The translations under genes and the position numbers were made by a program. Shown piece after piece: positions 27,262 to 35,196 of a DNA stretch of 64,000 nucleotides; positions within the stretch are counted from its first letter, which is position 1; every line of letters starts with the position of its first letter. The DNA comes from Flavobacterium flabelliforme (GTDB taxonomy: Bacteria; Bacteroidota; Bacteroidia; Flavobacteriales; Flavobacteriaceae): positions 496,001-560,000 of the forward strand of contig NZ_JAGFBU010000001.1 in NCBI RefSeq assembly GCF_017948675.1. Reading direction: 5' to 3'. The notes under the pieces were generated by a model. It was not told where the DNA came from. It saw only the letters and a list, made by a program, of their open reading frames with translations, and did no database searches.

Positions 27262-29271
27262 TTATTTTATTTTAAATCGCAATCCTGCATAATACATTTG
27301 TCCAAAAACAGGTGCATAAACAATTGACGCATCAAAATTGGGACCAAAAGGATTCTCACTTCCCAGAATTGCTTTATCTTGTTTGTAATTTGCAATATTT
27401 TCTCCTCCAACATACATTTCGAAAGTAGAAGAAAAAGTTCTAGTAATTTGAGCATTCATCACAGAATAAGATTTTGAAAATTCCGGCAATCTATCATTTA
27501 CTGGATTTGACATCGTATTAGGTAATTGTTGCTGACCAATCCAATTGAAAGTGTAATCAAATTTCCATTGTTTCCCTTTCTCACCAATGTGTGTTGCATA
27601 TTCTAAATTACCAAAAAACCTGTGTTTTGCTTGTAAAGGATTTTGGTACTTTCCAGAAAGATAATCTGTGTTTACATCATAAAATTTATAAGCAGATCGC
27701 AAATTGAAATGTTGCGCCAATTCATAATTAAATTCGAACTGCATTGTATTGGCAATGGATTTTCCTTTCAAGTTATAAATCAAAACTTGTTGTGGACTTT
27801 GCATCAAATCGACAACCGCTTGATTTTGAAAATCAGTTCTATAAAAATCAAAACCAACATCGGCACTTTTGCCAAAGAGCGAGAACTTTTGAGCAAAACT
27901 TATTCCATAATTCCACGCAATTTCTGGATTTAATCCATAAATTTTTCCATTTGAATCTAAAATATCAAAAGTTCTAGAACTCGCAAATAACTGTTGATTT
28001 TCTGCAAAAATATCAGCAGAGCGTTTTCCTCTTCCTGCTGAAAATCGCAAAACTGCCTTATCCCAAGGATTATACCTCGCGTGTAATCGTGGTGTTACGA
28101 AAGTTCCGAGACGGTTGTGATTGTCGATTCTACTACCTAAAATCAAACTAAAATTATCTGCATTGTCATAAGTATATTCAAAAAAAGCACCTATAGAAGT
28201 ATCTGCTCTACTGTAGTCATTGATATTTACAAATTCTTGGTATTTGTCGTAAGTAAAATTCAAACCTGTAGCAAATTTATTCATCGTATTGCTGATAATC
28301 GAGTTAAAAATCAAGTTCGAATAATAGCTGCTTTGTTTAATATTATATTGGTTTAAACCAAAATAAGAATTTTGATCATGGATATTAAATGCATTTTGAA
28401 AACCAATACTTTGATAAGGCATGTCTTTAAAAACATAACCTGTTTTTGTAGAAATATCCAAACGTTCTGTATTAATTTCTGAACCCCAAAAATTAGTTGT
28501 CCCTTTGTCTTTATTGGGATTAAAATCTAATTGTCCTGTTTGTTTTTTATCATTCATGTATCTGAAATTGATAAAACTAACTAAACCTTTTTCTTCATCA
28601 TAATACTGATATCTGTTGAGAACATTAATTTGTTTTGCCAACGGATTATCCAAAAAGCCATCTTTGTTTTTATCCATTTTAGAAACTCTTGCATTGCCAT
28701 GCAAAAACAAGCTACTACTCCATTTATCGGAGAGTTTAGTGTTAAAATGGGTATTTAATTCAAAACGAGAATCGGTAGAACCGTAAGCATTTAAGAAAAA
28801 TGGAATATCATTAATCGGCTTAATTAACTCCGTATTTATTTGGCCCGAAATACTCTCGTAACCATTCACTACGCTTCCTGCTCCTTTAGTGATTTGAATA
28901 CTCTCTACCCAAGTCCCTGGTGTAAATGACAAACCATAGGCTTGAGAAGCACCTCGAACAGAAGGGACATTTTCTTCGGTTATCATCAAATACGGACTAG
29001 TTAGTCCAAGCATTTTGATTTGTTTTGTTCCTGTCAAAGCATCTGTAAAATTGACATCAATTGATGGATTTGTTTCAAAACTTTCTGCCAGGTTACAACA
29101 AGCTGCTTTAAGTAATTCTTTGCTGGTAATTATAGTGGTGTTTCCTGTAACCGTATAAGATTTTTGAATTCCTTTTTGCTTTTTTGTTATTTTTACTTCT
29201 TTCAAATTCTCTTGAGAAAACATAGGAATCGAAAGAAAAACAGCAATCAGAAGTATTGCTTTTTTATTCAT
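27262..29271 (-). CDS. TonB-dependent receptor, probably metal-related, with a Cys-Cys plug motif
   Basis: 669 aa outer-membrane receptor with signal MNKKAILLIAVFLSIPMFSQ. There is no carboxypeptidase-like N-terminal domain; the plug follows directly. It contains the unusual pair C58-C59 in LLKAACCNLAESFETNP and the plug strand GAGSVVNGYESISGQIN. The remaining ~500 residues are beta-barrel, ending FGQMYYAGLRFKIK with an aromatic/basic C-terminal strand. Flanking HYC_CC_PP and HMA genes point to copper or another soft metal as cargo; this is context-based. It lies 77 bp after the HYC_CC_PP gene. Confidence 0.88.
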   Translation of the reverse strand: MNKKAILLIAVFLSIPMFSQENLKEVKITKKQKGIQKSYTVTGNTTIITSKELLKAACCNLAESFETNPSIDVNFTDALTGTKQIKMLGLTSPYLMITEENVPSVRGASQAYGLSFTPGTWVESIQITKGAGSVVNGYESISGQINTELIKPINDIPFFLNAYGSTDSRFELNTHFNTKLSDKWSSSLFLHGNARVSKMDKNKDGFLDNPLAKQINVLNRYQYYDEEKGLVSFINFRYMNDKKQTGQLDFNPNKDKGTTNFWGSEINTERLDISTKTGYVFKDMPYQSIGFQNAFNIHDQNSYFGLNQYNIKQSSYYSNLIFNSIISNTMNKFATGLNFTYDKYQEFVNINDYSRADTSIGAFFEYTYDNADNFSLILGSRIDNHNRLGTFVTPRLHARYNPWDKAVLRFSAGRGKRSADIFAENQQLFASSRTFDILDSNGKIYGLNPEIAWNYGISFAQKFSLFGKSADVGFDFYRTDFQNQAVVDLMQSPQQVLIYNLKGKSIANTMQFEFNYELAQHFNLRSAYKFYDVNTDYLSGKYQNPLQAKHRFFGNLEYATHIGEKGKQWKFDYTFNWIGQQQLPNTMSNPVNDRLPEFSKSYSVMNAQITRTFSSTFEMYVGGENIANYKQDKAILGSENPFGPNFDASIVYAPVFGQMYYAGLRFKIK

Positions 29272-29348
29272 TATAAATTTATTTAATGTTTATAAAAAGT
29301 AGAATCAAACCACAAAAAAGTGATCTGACTTTATAAAAAACATTAAAA

Positions 29349-29750
29349 TCAAGCGTAAAAAATATATTGGCTGTACAATTTAAAGAGTGGTGGCGCATTT
29401 GCCTCGCAAAAATAAGAAGTGACTTCAATACTTTTAAGATTTTCAATCGAAAAAAAAGAAATGGTTTGTACTTGCTTAATAACAAAATAATAAGGAGCAG
29501 AAAAAGAAAACACTTTAAGAATTGTGTTATCTGATTTTTTTTGAAAGTTGACTACTTTATCTTTACAACAACTGTCTTTTTTAGTTACTGTTTTTTCGCA
29601 ACACCCTTTTTCAATTTTTTGAGGAGCAATTCTATTTACCGAAATAGAGGCAATTTCGTCTCCACAGTAATGCACATTAAAAGCCATCCCTACATTGGAA
29701 ACCAATAGTAGAAATGCTAAAATTATACTAGTGCATCTTTTTAAATTCAT
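29349..29750 (-). CDS. HYC_CC_PP family protein
   Basis: 133 aa with an N-terminal hydrophobic signal or anchor (ILAFLLLVSNVGMAF). The family's name motifs are all visible: HYC (27-29), CC (50-51), a second CC (61-62) and a C-terminal ANAPPLF with the PP pair. The Cys-rich mature part likely binds metal. Members are typically coded beside TonB receptors and HMA proteins, as here. The ATG is only a few bases from a -7 box, so the mRNA may be nearly leaderless. Confidence 0.88.
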   Translation of the reverse strand: MNLKRCTSIILAFLLLVSNVGMAFNVHYCGDEIASISVNRIAPQKIEKGCCEKTVTKKDSCCKDKVVNFQKKSDNTILKVFSFSAPYYFVIKQVQTISFFSIENLKSIEVTSYFCEANAPPLFKLYSQYIFYA

Positions 29751-29754
29751 GTTG

Positions 29755-29762
29755 CAAAATTA
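29755..29762 (-). promoter_or_regulatory. Candidate -7 promoter element for the HYC_CC_PP/receptor/HMA operon
   Basis: CAAAATTA on the plus strand reads TAATTTTG on the minus strand, an exact TAnnTTTG match. A TTTG-like -33 (29786-29789) lies at a long 23-bp spacing. The start codon is 4 bp downstream of the box. Confidence 0.5.
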
Positions 29763-29802
29763 GACAATAAACACAGCATTAAAATCAAAATAGTGTTAAA
29801 AC

Positions 29803-31158
29803 TTATAATTCGAATTCCTGACCAATTAATGGAATTTTACAATTAAAACCATATTTTTCTTGAATTTTAATACGTAGTTCATCCGCTGGCTGATTTTCTC
29901 CGTGAACTAAAAATACTTTAGTAGGTTTATTTTGTAGATCCGATAACCAATTCACTAAATCATTTTGATCACCATGAGCTGAAAGACCTCCTATTTCTAC
30001 AATTTTTGCATTTACAGGATAGTATTTTCCAAAAAACTTAATTTCTTTTGCTCCATCTAACATTTTTCGGCCACGAGTTCCTTCAGCTTGATAACCAACC
30101 ATAATTATAGTTGTTTCTGGCTGCACAATATAATGCTCTAAATAACTCAAAACTCGACCTCCAGTAATCATTCCGCTAGCAGCAATAACTACTTTTGGGC
30201 GACTATCCAAAATTATCTCGTTTGTTTCCTTGTGTTCAGAAACTAATAGAAACATTTTACTCACTTTATCACATTCCTCAACCGATAATTTATGCCATTT
30301 TGGGTTTTCTCGAAATATATTTAAGGCATTAATTCCCATTGGTGTATCAATAATATAGGGCACATTAGGAATTCTTTTCTCTTGTTTTAATTGCCATAAC
30401 AAATACATAATAGTTTGAGCTCGTTCTACGGCAAAACTCGGAATAATAACCGTTCCACCACTATTAATTGTATGATTCACATACTTTTCGAGCTCTGATT
30501 TAATATCTAAATGTGGATGCAACCTATTGCCATAAGTGCTTTCTAAAAAAACATAATCAGCCTTTTTAGGTTTAGTCGGCGGAAACATTAAAACATCATC
30601 ATTTCTTCCAATATCGCCAGAGAAAACCAAAGTTTTATCTTCTAAGGTTATGGCAATTGTGCAGGCTCCTAAAATATGTCCTGCAGTAGTAAAAACAGCT
30701 TGAATTGAATCATTTAAAGAAACAGCTTCACCAATGGAAACCACACTGAAAAGAGGAAAAACTTTTTCCGCTTGTTCTACTGTATAAAGAGGCTCAGCAA
30801 TTTCGTGTTTAGAATACTTTCCTTGATTGGCTTTATTAGCTTCTTCTTCTTGAATTTTAGCACTGTCAAGCAGAATTAATTTTGTAATTTCTTTAGTTGG
30901 ACCAGTACAATAAATTTTCCCATTAAAACCTTGGCTTACTAATCTTGGCAACCAGCCACAATGATCTAAATGACCATGAGTCAAGAGTACATAGTCTATC
31001 GTAGAAGGCAAAACTGGCAATGGATCCCAATTCATTTCTCTTAGCGGTTTAATTCCCTGAAACAATCCGCAATCAATCAAAATACGCACTCCATTACTTT
31101 CAACTAATGTTTTAGAACCAGTTACAGTTCCCGCTCCTCCTATAAATTTAACTTTCAT
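29803..31158 (-). CDS. MBL-fold beta-CASP RNA-processing exonuclease family protein
   Basis: 451 aa. Metallo-beta-lactamase motif HGHLDHCGWLPRL (61-66 core), further ligands in TTAGHILGACTI (His) and FSGDIGRND (Asp), then a beta-CASP domain with GGTVIIPSFAVERAQTIMYLL. Late motifs ASGMITGGRVLSYLEH, GYQAEGTRGRKML and LSAHGDQNDL (final His) complete the zinc site. This layout matches the CPSF/YSH1-like bacterial nucleases (KH-less). RNA is the expected substrate. It lies 39 bp downstream of the ATP-cone/Mrr gene on the same strand, so both may form a two-gene operon. Confidence 0.9.
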   Translation of the reverse strand: MKVKFIGGAGTVTGSKTLVESNGVRILIDCGLFQGIKPLREMNWDPLPVLPSTIDYVLLTHGHLDHCGWLPRLVSQGFNGKIYCTGPTKEITKLILLDSAKIQEEEANKANQGKYSKHEIAEPLYTVEQAEKVFPLFSVVSIGEAVSLNDSIQAVFTTAGHILGACTIAITLEDKTLVFSGDIGRNDDVLMFPPTKPKKADYVFLESTYGNRLHPHLDIKSELEKYVNHTINSGGTVIIPSFAVERAQTIMYLLWQLKQEKRIPNVPYIIDTPMGINALNIFRENPKWHKLSVEECDKVSKMFLLVSEHKETNEIILDSRPKVVIAASGMITGGRVLSYLEHYIVQPETTIIMVGYQAEGTRGRKMLDGAKEIKFFGKYYPVNAKIVEIGGLSAHGDQNDLVNWLSDLQNKPTKVFLVHGENQPADELRIKIQEKYGFNCKIPLIGQEFEL

Positions 31159-31197
31159 CTTTATTGCTTTTTTAAAATTAATTAAAACCTCTATTCT

Positions 31198-32028
31198 TTA
31201 ATTACATTCGCACAGCTCAGCAGCTTCTTTTAAAACATTTTTTATACGATTGGAACTGATTCCTATTTTTTCTAAAGCAGTAGTGTTGTTTACTATTTCT
31301 TTAACTAAAATCACATCCATTACCAATAGTTTGTCTTTTTCAGCAAGAGTCAATGTTGTCAAACAAGTAATTGGATACAGTGCATTATCATCATTTTTGG
31401 TCTTTAAATTATCTTTTGAAGGATAATCCCAACTCAACAAATTGATTCCTGAACATTTCGCAAAATCCATTGCGTCCTTAGTAAAGCGATTATTGGTAAC
31501 AATCCAACATTTTGAAATTACATCTTCTTGTGTAAAAACAGGATGTTTTCTTTCCTTTAAATCATTAAATCGTGATAAAATATACATAGGAACTTTTACA
31601 TCTGAAGCTGCTTCTCTACCCATATGAAATTTACACTCTACCATTGCTATAACTTCATTTTTCTTAATAAGCACATCTACTTCATGAGAAACACACTTAC
31701 CTGATAAAGTTAAATTAGTAATTACGTTATATCCTTCTGATGCAAATAGACGAGCAGTATATTTTTCGAAGAAAAAGCCAGCAGGACCCAATAAACGAAT
31801 AGCTTCTCTAAGATTATAACGAGCTGCATGAGAATTAGCTGTTTTTTTTAACAATGCAAATGCCATTTTGTAAATCTTTTTTGTTGAAATACCTTCGTAA
31901 ATTTCGTTTTGAATTCGCTTCATAATTCCATCTACAACTGCTAAACTTGCTCCAGACTTTAGTAATGAACTTTTCAGTTTAACAGGATTAAACTCGACGA
32001 TAAGACCCGAATGTTTTACTATCTTCAT
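31198..32028 (-). CDS. ATP-cone domain fused to an Mrr-like PD-(D/E)XK nuclease
   Basis: 276 aa. The N-terminal ~88 residues are an ATP-cone: MKIVKHSGLIVEFNPVKLKS, ISTKKIYKMAFALLKK and a Tyr/Leu-rich third helix, as in NrdR and ribonucleotide reductases. Residues about 85-200 are Mrr/restriction-endonuclease-like: FFFEKYTARLFASEGY, HEVDVLI (D118) and MVECKFH (E131-x-K133). The C-terminal 70 residues are helical with a helix-hairpin-helix look (EKIGISSNRIKNVLKEA). The active-site set looks intact, so a nucleotide-gated nuclease is plausible. It is not next to a methyltransferase, so a classical restriction role is unlikely. The MBL nuclease gene follows closely. Confidence 0.85.
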   Translation of the reverse strand: MKIVKHSGLIVEFNPVKLKSSLLKSGASLAVVDGIMKRIQNEIYEGISTKKIYKMAFALLKKTANSHAARYNLREAIRLLGPAGFFFEKYTARLFASEGYNVITNLTLSGKCVSHEVDVLIKKNEVIAMVECKFHMGREAASDVKVPMYILSRFNDLKERKHPVFTQEDVISKCWIVTNNRFTKDAMDFAKCSGINLLSWDYPSKDNLKTKNDDNALYPITCLTTLTLAEKDKLLVMDVILVKEIVNNTTALEKIGISSNRIKNVLKEAAELCECN

Positions 32029-32089
32029 GCTTTAATAATTTTAATACCAACTCAATAATATTAAATAAAGATACGCATTAAAAGCTGCT

Positions 32090-32530
32090 CTATCTTTGTT
32101 TTTGATAATAAAATCCTGCAACAAATAGCAATAAAAAAAGAGGCTGAATTAAGAACCTTCGGATATAAAAGAGTATCCAATTATAATTTCCAACAGCAAA
32201 AAACACTATATAAATAAAGATACAAATAAAAAGAAGGAAGAGAAAACAATACAAAGCAGCGGCAAATTTCAGGAGTGAAATTTCCTTAAAGACTACATAA
32301 ATAATACAAAGAGAAAAAAAAGTGTTTAGTGAATATCTGAAAAACAACCCTGTAATTAGAGGAAAGAACTTAACAGCTGGCAAAGACAAATTAGCAAAGT
32401 CTTTCTTGAAAAAATCTAAAAAAGGATCATAGAATAATTCATTTTCAAAGGCACGAATTAGAACCAAAAAAAGAACCAGAAAAAGAAGTTGCAATATGAT
32501 AAGTTTATTACTTACTATTTTACGAAACAT
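32090..32530 (-). CDS. Exosortase F system-associated membrane protein
   Basis: 146 aa, almost wholly hydrophobic, with about four membrane helices (near 9-26, 55-78, 85-112 and 122-140). The features RAFENELFYDPFLDFF and LFFRYSLNTFFSLCIIY fit the small protein family coded next to xrtF in Flavobacteria. Its start overlaps the end of xrtF by 11 bp, so the two are co-translated. Role unknown; an exosortase partner by conserved linkage. Confidence 0.85.
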   Translation of the reverse strand: MFRKIVSNKLIILQLLFLVLFLVLIRAFENELFYDPFLDFFKKDFANLSLPAVKFFPLITGLFFRYSLNTFFSLCIIYVVFKEISLLKFAAALYCFLFLLFICIFIYIVFFAVGNYNWILFYIRRFLIQPLFLLLFVAGFYYQKQR

Positions 32531-33056
32531 ATTTTGAAAATTTACGCACCCAGATTAACCATAATAAAAAAACAACACTATAAATAAATAATGGAAAAAG
32601 AACTTCATGCAATATCACTTCTTGTTTTGGAAAATAAAACAGTAATACAGTTAATGCAGCTATTCTAAAAACATTTAATAGATAAATAATTATACTTCCG
32701 CAAAAAATAAAGAGAAGAGTTGGTGTTAATTTGCTTGAAAAAGCTACTACAAATGAAACAAACAAAATTATAATACTAATTGCATTACAACCCTCTACGA
32801 TGCGGGCAATATATTCCTTATGAAAAAATAATTTCATGTAGGATCCTGTATCGCTCTCTACTACCGAAACTTCTTCACCAAAAAATAGCAAAATCTGTTC
32901 TGTATTCTTACTCACAAACTTTGTAACAGCATCCGTTTTATTCTTTTCTAAACTGCCTAAATATTGCTGATAAATAAAAGTAAGAATGAAATAAGTTAAA
33001 AAAAAACTAGCCAAAAAAATTAAGAAAGGTTTATACTGAATAAAATATTTTTTCAA
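32520..33056 (-). CDS. xrtF: Exosortase family protein XrtF
   Basis: 178 aa multipass transpeptidase-like enzyme. The exosortase/archaeosortase catalytic residues are in place: C90 (IVEGCNAISI), R131 (LLNVFRIAAL) and H150 (VILHEVLFPL), each at a membrane edge. Exosortases cleave C-terminal sorting tails (PEP-CTERM-like) and pass the protein to an envelope anchor. No substrate with an obvious tail is coded nearby. It overlaps its associated gene by 11 bp. It is divergent from the GAF-domain gene across 76 bp. Confidence 0.9.
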   Translation of the reverse strand: MKKYFIQYKPFLIFLASFFLTYFILTFIYQQYLGSLEKNKTDAVTKFVSKNTEQILLFFGEEVSVVESDTGSYMKLFFHKEYIARIVEGCNAISIIILFVSFVVAFSSKLTPTLLFIFCGSIIIYLLNVFRIAALTVLLFYFPKQEVILHEVLFPLFIYSVVFLLWLIWVRKFSKYVS

Positions 33057-33132
33057 AATCTATATATTTTTAAACAAATTAATTTATTTTTTGAAATTAC
33101 TTTAAATACTTTTACAAAATAAAAACAAAACG

Positions 33133-33588
33133 ATGACATTTCAAGAACTACAACCAAAAGTAACTCAAATAACTTTGAATACTAGCCTTTCTCGTGATGA
33201 AAAGCTTTTAACAATTTGTCAACTACTTAGCGATTCTATTTCCCACTACAACTGGGTAGGGTTTTATTTTGCTAATCATGAAACTCAAACATTACATTTG
33301 GGCCCGTATGTGGGAGCAGAAACAGATCACACTGTCATTCCGTTCGGAAAAGGAATTTGTGGACAAGTAGCAGTATCTAACAATAATTTTGTAGTTCCAG
33401 ATGTTGCTGCTCAAGACAATTATATTGCTTGTAGTTTTACCGTAAAATCCGAAATCGTGGTTCCATTATTTGTAAATGGAGAAAACATAGGACAAATTGA
33501 TATTGACAGCCATGTAATTGATCCTTTTACAGAGGAAGACGAGCGTTTTTTAGAATTTGTAAATTTAGAAATTGCAAAGCTTTATTAA
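33133..33588 (+). CDS. GAF-domain protein, free methionine-(R)-sulfoxide reductase-like
   Basis: 151 aa, one GAF domain. It carries the fRMsr signature: HYNWVGFYF, VIPFGKGICGQVA (C76), VVPDVAAQDNYIACSFTVKSEIVVPL (C100 in the catalytic position, given in parts: NYIAC and SEIVVPL) and GQIDIDSHVIDPFTEEDE. fRMsr reduces free Met-R-sulfoxide. The third cysteine of the E. coli enzyme (Cys84) corresponds to H66 here, so the resolving mechanism may use only C76 and C100. Monocistronic or paired with the next gene 28 bp downstream. Confidence 0.85.
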   Translation: MTFQELQPKVTQITLNTSLSRDEKLLTICQLLSDSISHYNWVGFYFANHETQTLHLGPYVGAETDHTVIPFGKGICGQVAVSNNNFVVPDVAAQDNYIACSFTVKSEIVVPLFVNGENIGQIDIDSHVIDPFTEEDERFLEFVNLEIAKLY

Positions 33589-33616
33589 ACTAAATTACAC
33601 TTATTCGTTATCTTAA

Positions 33617-34576
33617 ATGAAAATAAAATTATATACAATTATTGCAATATTAGTTACGTTTTTTTCCTATTCTCAGGCCAACAAACCTATTAGTCGGATG
33701 ATTTTTCTGGATTCATTAGACACTGAAACATCACAAGGGGAACATTTATACTCTAGAATTATTAAAAATTATTTTTCTGACAGAACAAGTTACGAATTTA
33801 CAGAATATTATAAATCTGGAAACATAAAAAGCACTGGAATCAGTAAAAATAAAGACTATTTAGAGATAGACGGGACTTATATTACCTATTTTGAAAACGG
33901 GAAAAAAGAATCTATTTCAAATTATAAAAATAAAAAAACAACTGGTAAGTCTTTCAATTATTACGACACCGGAAATATTCAATCAGAAATTGAATATCTA
34001 GAGAACGAAGACGAATTCGCAGTAAACTACAAAGTGTTACAAGCATGGAATAAAGAAAACCAACAAGTGATATTTGATGGCAATGGCAAATTCGAATCAT
34101 TTGAAAATGAGCATTACATTGTTAATGGCATAATTGCAAACGGACTTAGAGAAGGGAAATGGGAAGGATACAATAAATCCAACACTATAAAATTTATCGA
34201 AAATTATGCAAAAGGAAAATTAATTTCTGGTATCACTACAGATTCTAACGGTATCGAAATACCTTATACGTTATTATTTGAAAAAGCAAAACCAGAAAAA
34301 GGATTAAAACATTTTTACGATTATGTACGTTATAACTTTGTAAGACCAAATGAAACCGAATGGCAGAATACCTCTGGAAAAATACACTTAACATTTACCA
34401 TAGAAAAAAATGCTACCGTAAATAACATCGCTATAATAAAAGGAATAAACGAAAAATTAGATCAGGAAGCAATACGAACAATACAAACCTATAATAAATG
34501 GTTGCCCGGATATTCTAGAGGACTGCCAGTAAGAGTTCAATATCGCATTCCAATTACATTACCATCAAATAAATAG
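33617..34576 (+). CDS. Secreted MORN-repeat protein with a TonB C-terminal domain
   Basis: 319 aa. Signal peptide MKIKLYTIIAILVTFFSYSQ. Residues about 50-190 hold MORN/YwqK-like repeats (FTEYYKSGNIKSTGI, YFENGKKESISNYKN, YYDTGNIQSEIEY). Residues about 245-319 are a TonB_C-like domain: GKIHLTFTIEKNATVNNIAI and DQEAIRTIQTYNKWLPGYSRG. There is no N-terminal anchor helix of the TonB type, so it is probably not a true energy transducer but a periplasmic protein using the same fold. Common architecture in Flavobacteria; function unknown. Confidence 0.75.
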   Translation: MKIKLYTIIAILVTFFSYSQANKPISRMIFLDSLDTETSQGEHLYSRIIKNYFSDRTSYEFTEYYKSGNIKSTGISKNKDYLEIDGTYITYFENGKKESISNYKNKKTTGKSFNYYDTGNIQSEIEYLENEDEFAVNYKVLQAWNKENQQVIFDGNGKFESFENEHYIVNGIIANGLREGKWEGYNKSNTIKFIENYAKGKLISGITTDSNGIEIPYTLLFEKAKPEKGLKHFYDYVRYNFVRPNETEWQNTSGKIHLTFTIEKNATVNNIAIIKGINEKLDQEAIRTIQTYNKWLPGYSRGLPVRVQYRIPITLPSNK

Positions 34577-34603
34577 TTTATCACAGAAAACAAATGAATT
34601 GTA

Positions 34604-34634
34604 TTTGTCAATTCAAAATTTTATATTACTTTTG
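34604..34634 (+). promoter_or_regulatory. Promoter of rpsO
   Basis: -33 TTTG (34604-34607), 19-bp spacer, -7 TACTTTTG (34627-34634). This is a near-ideal Bacteroidetes promoter, 56 bp before the rpsO start. Confidence 0.85.
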
Positions 34635-34690
34635 CAACCGTCTTACAATAGCTGTATGACATACATAAAAATCATTAAACAAATATTGGA

Positions 34691-34957
34691 ATGTATTTAA
34701 CTAAAGAGATTAAAGAAGAAATCTTCGCTAAACACGGAGAAAAAACAAACACTGGAAAATCAGAAGCTCAAATAGCTTTGTTCACGTATAGAATTACCCA
34801 CTTAACGGAGCACTTGAAAAAAAATCGTCACGATTATAATACAGAGCGTTCATTAGTATTGTTAGTAGGTAAAAGAAGATCTTTGTTGGATTACTTGAAA
34901 AAGACTGAAATCAACAGATACCGTGAAATTATCAAAGTATTGAATATCAGAAAATAA
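34691..34957 (+). CDS. rpsO: 30S ribosomal protein S15
   Basis: 88 aa, the usual length. Family motifs: GKSEAQIALFTYRITHLTEHL, KKNRHDYNTERSLVLLVGKRR (core NRHDYNTERSL) and LLDYLKKTEINRYREIIKVL. S15 binds the 16S rRNA central domain early in 30S assembly. rpsO-pnp is a widespread gene order. A terminator lies between them here, so pnp may depend on read-through or its own promoter. The region before the ATG shows no Shine-Dalgarno sequence. Confidence 0.98.
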   Translation: MYLTKEIKEEIFAKHGEKTNTGKSEAQIALFTYRITHLTEHLKKNRHDYNTERSLVLLVGKRRSLLDYLKKTEINRYREIIKVLNIRK

Positions 34958-34961
34958 TCAA

Positions 34962-34995
34962 TAAAAAAGAGGTGCGAAAGTGCCTCTTTTTTATT
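34962..34995 (+). terminator. Rho-independent terminator after rpsO
   Basis: Stem AAAAAAGAGG (34963-34972) / CCTCTTTTTT (34983-34992), starting a few bases after the stop codon. Confidence 0.9.
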
Positions 34996-35196
34996 TTACA
35001 ATTTAGAGTTTAAAAATTCTACTTCAGTCCTGACACAAAAGGGATTAGAATTAAAACTTCTCCAAAAAATGATTACTACCATAAAGTAATCGACAATAAA
35101 AAAAGTTTGGTTTTTCATTGGGTTTTAGGCATTAACTACGCAAAACAACAACTACAACACAACTAAAACCCATGTTTAACTAAAAAAATTAAATTT

